Assembly (NCBI GenBank): GCA_934869045.1
Contig: CAKXAF010000141.1
Coordinates: 1-6,963 of the forward strand
Length of the DNA: 6,963 bases
Direction: 5' to 3'
Source: an uncultured Nitrososphaerota archaeon
Lineage (GTDB): Bacteria; Bacillota; Clostridia; Oscillospirales; Ruminococcaceae
The notes below the pieces were generated by a model. It was not told where the DNA came from and made no database searches. It saw only the letters and a program-made list of their open reading frames with translations. Shown one piece after another: positions 5,698 to 6,963 of the stretch. Within the stretch, counting starts at the first letter, position 1. The number at the start of each line of letters is the position of its first letter. A program made the position numbers and the translations under genes.

Positions 5698-6963
5698 CTA
5701 CAAAACATTTCCTGCGCCACTGATCTGCTGGAGCTCTTGTTCCATCTGTCTGACTTTTTCATATTGCCTCTTGAAACGATGAGCGGCGCTTATATAATTT
5801 CCTTTGTACTGCTGAATGCTATCATTGGAGCCAAAACTTCCGATATAAGTCTTTAAGACAGCATACATATACTCTTTCAGATTGCTCATCTTCCCGAATG
5901 GCGCGGAAATCAATCCCCAGCGATCCCATTCCCCGTCTTTTTTTTTCGCCAAGTCGTTGGCCAACTTTGTAAAGTAGATATCCGGGTAAGCCTGCCACTC
6001 ATACCTTTCCTGCTGTTGATTCCATACGGTATAGGTTTCCCTGTCCGCCTCCTCTATTTGAAATAAATGCTGCACCTCCAAAAGACCTCGACGAACAGAC
6101 TCATTTTCCTTCTTACCGGGTTCCATACCTTTCAGCAAAGCTGTTCCGTCCGGCAGTTCTTTCGTGATATTCTCCACAGCGGCGTTGTTGCATGAGGCCA
6201 CCAGCATCCCGTAATCTTTCAGCCGTTCATCAGCAAAATCATAGTAACCCCAGCAGTATTGAGAATATCCCCTGTACATCTTGCTCCCATCCTGAAAGCG
6301 TCGCTGAATAAAAGCATCATCCGGATCTTGATACTGGACGAGTAGGTTCGCCCGTTCCACAACATTGCCGGCTATAATTTCTTTCAGCAGAGTAGTCTTC
6401 CCCGTGCCGGGAGGACCGTTGACAGAGAAAATTGGCTGATTATCCAAAGAGGGACACCAACTCAAATTGACTGCCAGCTGCTGCATCAGGCAGGGCATAA
6501 ATTTGGACGGCCATTTACCGAGAGGTGCTTTAGCAATATCCAAATGGCGATGAAAAAAGTCGGCGCGCTCTTCCTCCAGTCCGTTTTTCCAGGCACCGCG
6601 TACATCGATACGACTATGAAGATCTAACCAATGCAACTCTGGGCTTTCTTCTGCATACACTCCGGTTATGTAATCCAATATCGCCTGTTCCATCGGATTT
6701 TTACCGAATTCTCCACCGCTAATTGCTTGTTCCACCATACGCAGATCATCCGCAAAAAAACTGTTGGCCAAGTCACTATCGCGAAAAATATCTGTATCCC
6801 GCGCCTTAATTTCTTCGTTCCGATACCGGCGGTAAATCATGACGCCGTCCCAACTCATTTCCTGCTCCGGTTGGATAATATTTGCTAAATATTTTATTTC
6901 TACTTGATTCCGAATAGAATTCAGCAGAACTGAGGTGAGCAGTTGTCCAACGCGCCCTTCCTC
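5698..6963 (-). CDS. Helicase fragment 1: N-terminal part with Walker A, partial at its 5' end
   Basis: The frame is open from position 6963 to a TAG at 5698. The 35 codons before the first ATG (6858) read as ordinary protein (for example GQLLTSVLLNSIRNQVEIKY), so the gene probably begins outside the window. A GGAG six bases before the ATG at 6858 makes a start there possible but less likely, because helicases of this type carry a long N-terminal domain. Counting from that ATG: LGKWPSKF at 113-120, LMQQLAVN (Q-motif-like) at 124-131, Walker A GPPGTGKTT at 148-156 with Lys154, and motif Ia at 220-230 (ASCNNAAVENI). The last 25 residues (RFKRQYEKVRQMEQELQQIS) begin a coiled coil that continues in another frame, showing that the stop at 5698 is a frameshift product. 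Confidence 0.75.
   Translation of the reverse strand, partial: EEGRVGQLLTSVLLNSIRNQVEIKYLANIIQPEQEMSWDGVMIYRRYRNEEIKARDTDIFRDSDLANSFFADDLRMVEQAISGGEFGKNPMEQAILDYITGVYAEESPELHWLDLHSRIDVRGAWKNGLEEERADFFHRHLDIAKAPLGKWPSKFMPCLMQQLAVNLSWCPSLDNQPIFSVNGPPGTGKTTLLKEIIAGNVVERANLLVQYQDPDDAFIQRRFQDGSKMYRGYSQYCWGYYDFADERLKDYGMLVASCNNAAVENITKELPDGTALLKGMEPGKKENESVRRGLLEVQHLFQIEEADRETYTVWNQQQERYEWQAYPDIYFTKLANDLAKKKDGEWDRWGLISAPFGKMSNLKEYMYAVLKTYIGSFGSNDSIQQYKGNYISAAHRFKRQYEKVRQMEQELQQISGAGNVL

Larger units (their letters stand above)
3117..6963 (-). pseudogene. Large SF1 (UPF1/DNA2-like) helicase with coiled coil and HEPN-like tail, split by two frameshifts, 5' end beyond window
   Basis: Three consecutive minus-strand frames together give one superfamily 1 helicase of at least about 1,280 residues. 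In order they show: an N-terminal region running off the edge; Q-motif-like LMQQLAVN; Walker A GPPGTGKTT (6391-6417); motif Ia ASCNNAAVENI (around 6170-6205); a long coiled coil (about 5790-5120); Walker B LIIDEAGQ (near 4674-4697); motif III VVGDPKQVEP; motif V TVHTFQGKEADQV (near 4055); motif VI NVAATRAKYRLYVIGD (near 3950); and a helical C-terminal tail with R-N-x3-H. The Walker A and DEAG motifs lie in different frames, so an active helicase requires both frames to be restored. Each break is explained by loss of a single base: one at T4 (5056-5059), the other within about 5701-5725, where T4 at 5702-5705 is the best candidate. No other stops or gaps occur, so the damage is recent or artefactual. 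The family is known for ATP-dependent translocation on RNA or DNA; the target of this member is unknown. Confidence 0.8.

Noticed and set aside
5054..5706. Programmed -1 ribosomal frameshifting as an explanation for the two helicase breaks.
   Set aside because: Neither site offers an in-frame X-XXY-YYZ slippery heptamer; re-pairing in the P site would fail at both. Two such sites in one gene would also be exceptional. A base loss explains both more simply.
6853..6963. The ATG at 6858 as the true helicase start, since GGAG lies six bases upstream.
   Set aside because: Not excluded, but the frame stays open to the window edge with normal protein composition, and this helicase class has a long N-terminal region before Walker A, so a start outside the window is more likely.

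Overview
The window looks like a chromosomal stretch of a low-to-mid-GC Gram-positive bacterium, most likely a gut Clostridia (Oscillospiraceae-like). The basis is the strong purine-rich ribosome binding sites, sigma-A-type promoters (TTGAAA/TATAAT class) and the style of the TGT and nicotinamidase proteins; the assignment is an inference without database support. Every gene I can support lies on the minus strand, so the biological reading direction runs from position 6963 down to 1.

Region 1 (1-1946) is housekeeping. tgt (tRNA-guanine transglycosylase, queuosine modification) is followed by a two-gene NAD salvage unit: pncA (nicotinamidase) and the first 29 codons of pncB (nicotinate phosphoribosyltransferase), which runs off the left edge. 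pncA has its own promoter in the 81-bp gap after tgt. The pncB ribosome binding site abuts the pncA stop codon. Together PncA and PncB turn nicotinamide into nicotinate and then nicotinate mononucleotide.

Region 2 (1947-2274) is a 328-bp non-coding control region. It holds two minus-strand sigma-A-type promoters: one close to tgt, with a perfect TATAAT, and one about 140 bp further upstream, with an extended -10. The upstream one is followed at once by a GC-rich hairpin and a T6 tract. I see no tRNA, attachment site or insertion sequence there.

Region 3 (2275-6963) is visibly more AT-rich and reads as accessory DNA. It holds a 244-residue protein with an N-terminal DUF5710-like domain and paired Cys motifs. 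Upstream of it is a very large superfamily 1 (UPF1/DNA2-like) helicase, carrying a long coiled-coil insertion and a C-terminal segment with a HEPN-like R-N-x3-H motif. The helicase runs off the right edge and is split into three reading frames by two single-base losses. At least the second, and probably both, lie in a four-base T run on the coding strand. This is either a recent pseudogene or a homopolymer sequencing artefact. The helicase plus HEPN-like tail with the zinc-ribbon-like neighbour is the part of the window most likely to be an uncharacterised system; a nucleic-acid-targeting or defence role is inference only.
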